The translations under genes and the position numbers were made by a program. A stretch of 22,195 nucleotides of DNA from Candidatus Shapirobacteria bacterium CG09_land_8_20_14_0_10_38_17 (GTDB taxonomy: Bacteria; Patescibacteriota; Microgenomatia; 0-14-0-10-38-17): positions 1 to 22,195 of the forward strand of contig PEZH01000012.1 of the NCBI GenBank assembly GCA_002774085.1, in the 5' to 3' direction. This document shows, piece after piece, positions 22,061 through 22,195 of the stretch. Position 1 is the first letter of the stretch. Each line of letters starts with the position of its first letter. Below the pieces are notes generated by a model that saw only the letters and a list, made by a program, of their open reading frames with translations, ran no database searches and was not told where the DNA came from.

Positions 22061-22122
22061 CGTCATTCTGCCCACCAGCCCTGCACCATAACAGTACAGG
22101 GCCAGCCGGCGGACCAGAATCG
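22061..22122. repeat. interrupted repeat with family B palindrome inside
   Basis: The host GTCATTCTG-CCCACCAGCC | GGCGGACCAGAATC matches the uninterrupted 11129-11154 unit. Between the halves lie 27 nt (22081-22107) ending in CCAGCC, a duplicate of the CCAGCC just before the insert (22075-22080). The palindrome GCCCTGCAC..GTACAGGGC spans 22078-22102. Confidence 0.75.
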
Positions 22123-22135
22123 AGAATTGTTATCG

Positions 22136-22155
22136 ATTCCCGCTTTCGCGGGAAT
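22136..22155. repeat. dRS3-like 20-nt palindrome
   Basis: ATTCCCGC-TTTC-GCGGGAAT fits the pattern ATTCCC-N8-GGGAAT of the neisserial dRS3 repeat, a motif that also occurs in many other bacteria. Its right flank (22150-22173) matches the other end of the window (5-28) at 23 of 24 positions. Read as protein, such repeats give the spurious SFPRKRES peptide. Confidence 0.85.
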
Positions 22156-22195
22156 GACAAGGAATTATGGAAAAAGTAGTGGCTTTTCTTTGGAA

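Noticed and set aside
21969..22160. Open frame of 63 codons on the minus strand beginning SFPRKRES
   Set aside because: SFPRKRES is the usual artefact peptide translated from ATTCCCGC..GCGGGAAT repeats.
1..22195. Recoded TGA (glycine) genetic code
   Set aside because: TGA serves as the natural end of the genes at 2215, 3661 and 9591 and no in-frame TGA interrupts a conserved domain.

Overview
The window is a 22 kb, AT-rich stretch (roughly 35-40 % G+C by eye) in which all sixteen credible genes lie on the minus strand. It reads as a surface-glycan or glycolipid assembly locus from a bacterium. Several genes have Shine-Dalgarno-like sequences, TGA is used as a normal stop, many genes overlap by 4-37 nt, and the gaps are full of GTCATTCTGA / ATTCCCGC..GCGGGAAT palindromic repeats. 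The abundance of polyprenyl-phosphate-dependent (GT-C) glycosyltransferases together with these repeats resembles candidate-phyla-radiation genomes, most likely the Microgenomates (OP11) group. That placement is inference from style; there is no marker gene here. Standard TGA stops argue against the Gracilibacteria/Absconditabacteria code.

Layout in transcription order (right to left). (a) 21918-18705: a PF10131-type membrane protein and a GT-C glycosyltransferase, 7 nt apart, behind a recognisable promoter. (b) 18378-17611: an Alg5-like GT2 predicted to make polyprenyl-phosphate-sugar. (c) 17309-12996: three overlapping membrane genes (MptB/GT87-like, PMT/ArnT-like, PF10131-like). (d) 12876-11395: another GT-C protein. 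(e) 11087-9591: a Wzx-type flippase. (f) 9389-5341: a double-domain GT2, a GT-C paralogue of the 18705-20198 protein, and a rhamnosyltransferase-like GT2, each overlapping the next by 8 nt. (g) 5124-1158: ArnT-like GT-C, WaaE-like GT2, SAM methyltransferase and GT4, all overlapping, followed after 69 nt by a last GT2 (1088-102).

How the parts may work together: cytoplasmic GT2/GT4 enzymes and the methyltransferase build a lipid-linked glycan. The Alg5-like enzyme loads sugars onto polyprenyl phosphate, the flippase exports the glycan, and about eight GT-C-type membrane proteins add further sugars outside the membrane. No sugar-nucleotide synthesis gene, initiating phosphoglycosyltransferase, polymerase or ligase is seen.

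The most unusual content is the repeat layer. At least three families of small palindromes occupy every gap of about 200 nt or more except 5125-5340. They nest inside one another with visible empty and filled sites, contribute the stop codon of the flippase gene and possibly a -35 box. Most strikingly, two of them lie in frame inside one coding region (12996-14675), like the Rickettsia palindromic elements. Separately, 7-bp tandem arrays carrying TAA in all three frames sit at two gene boundaries.
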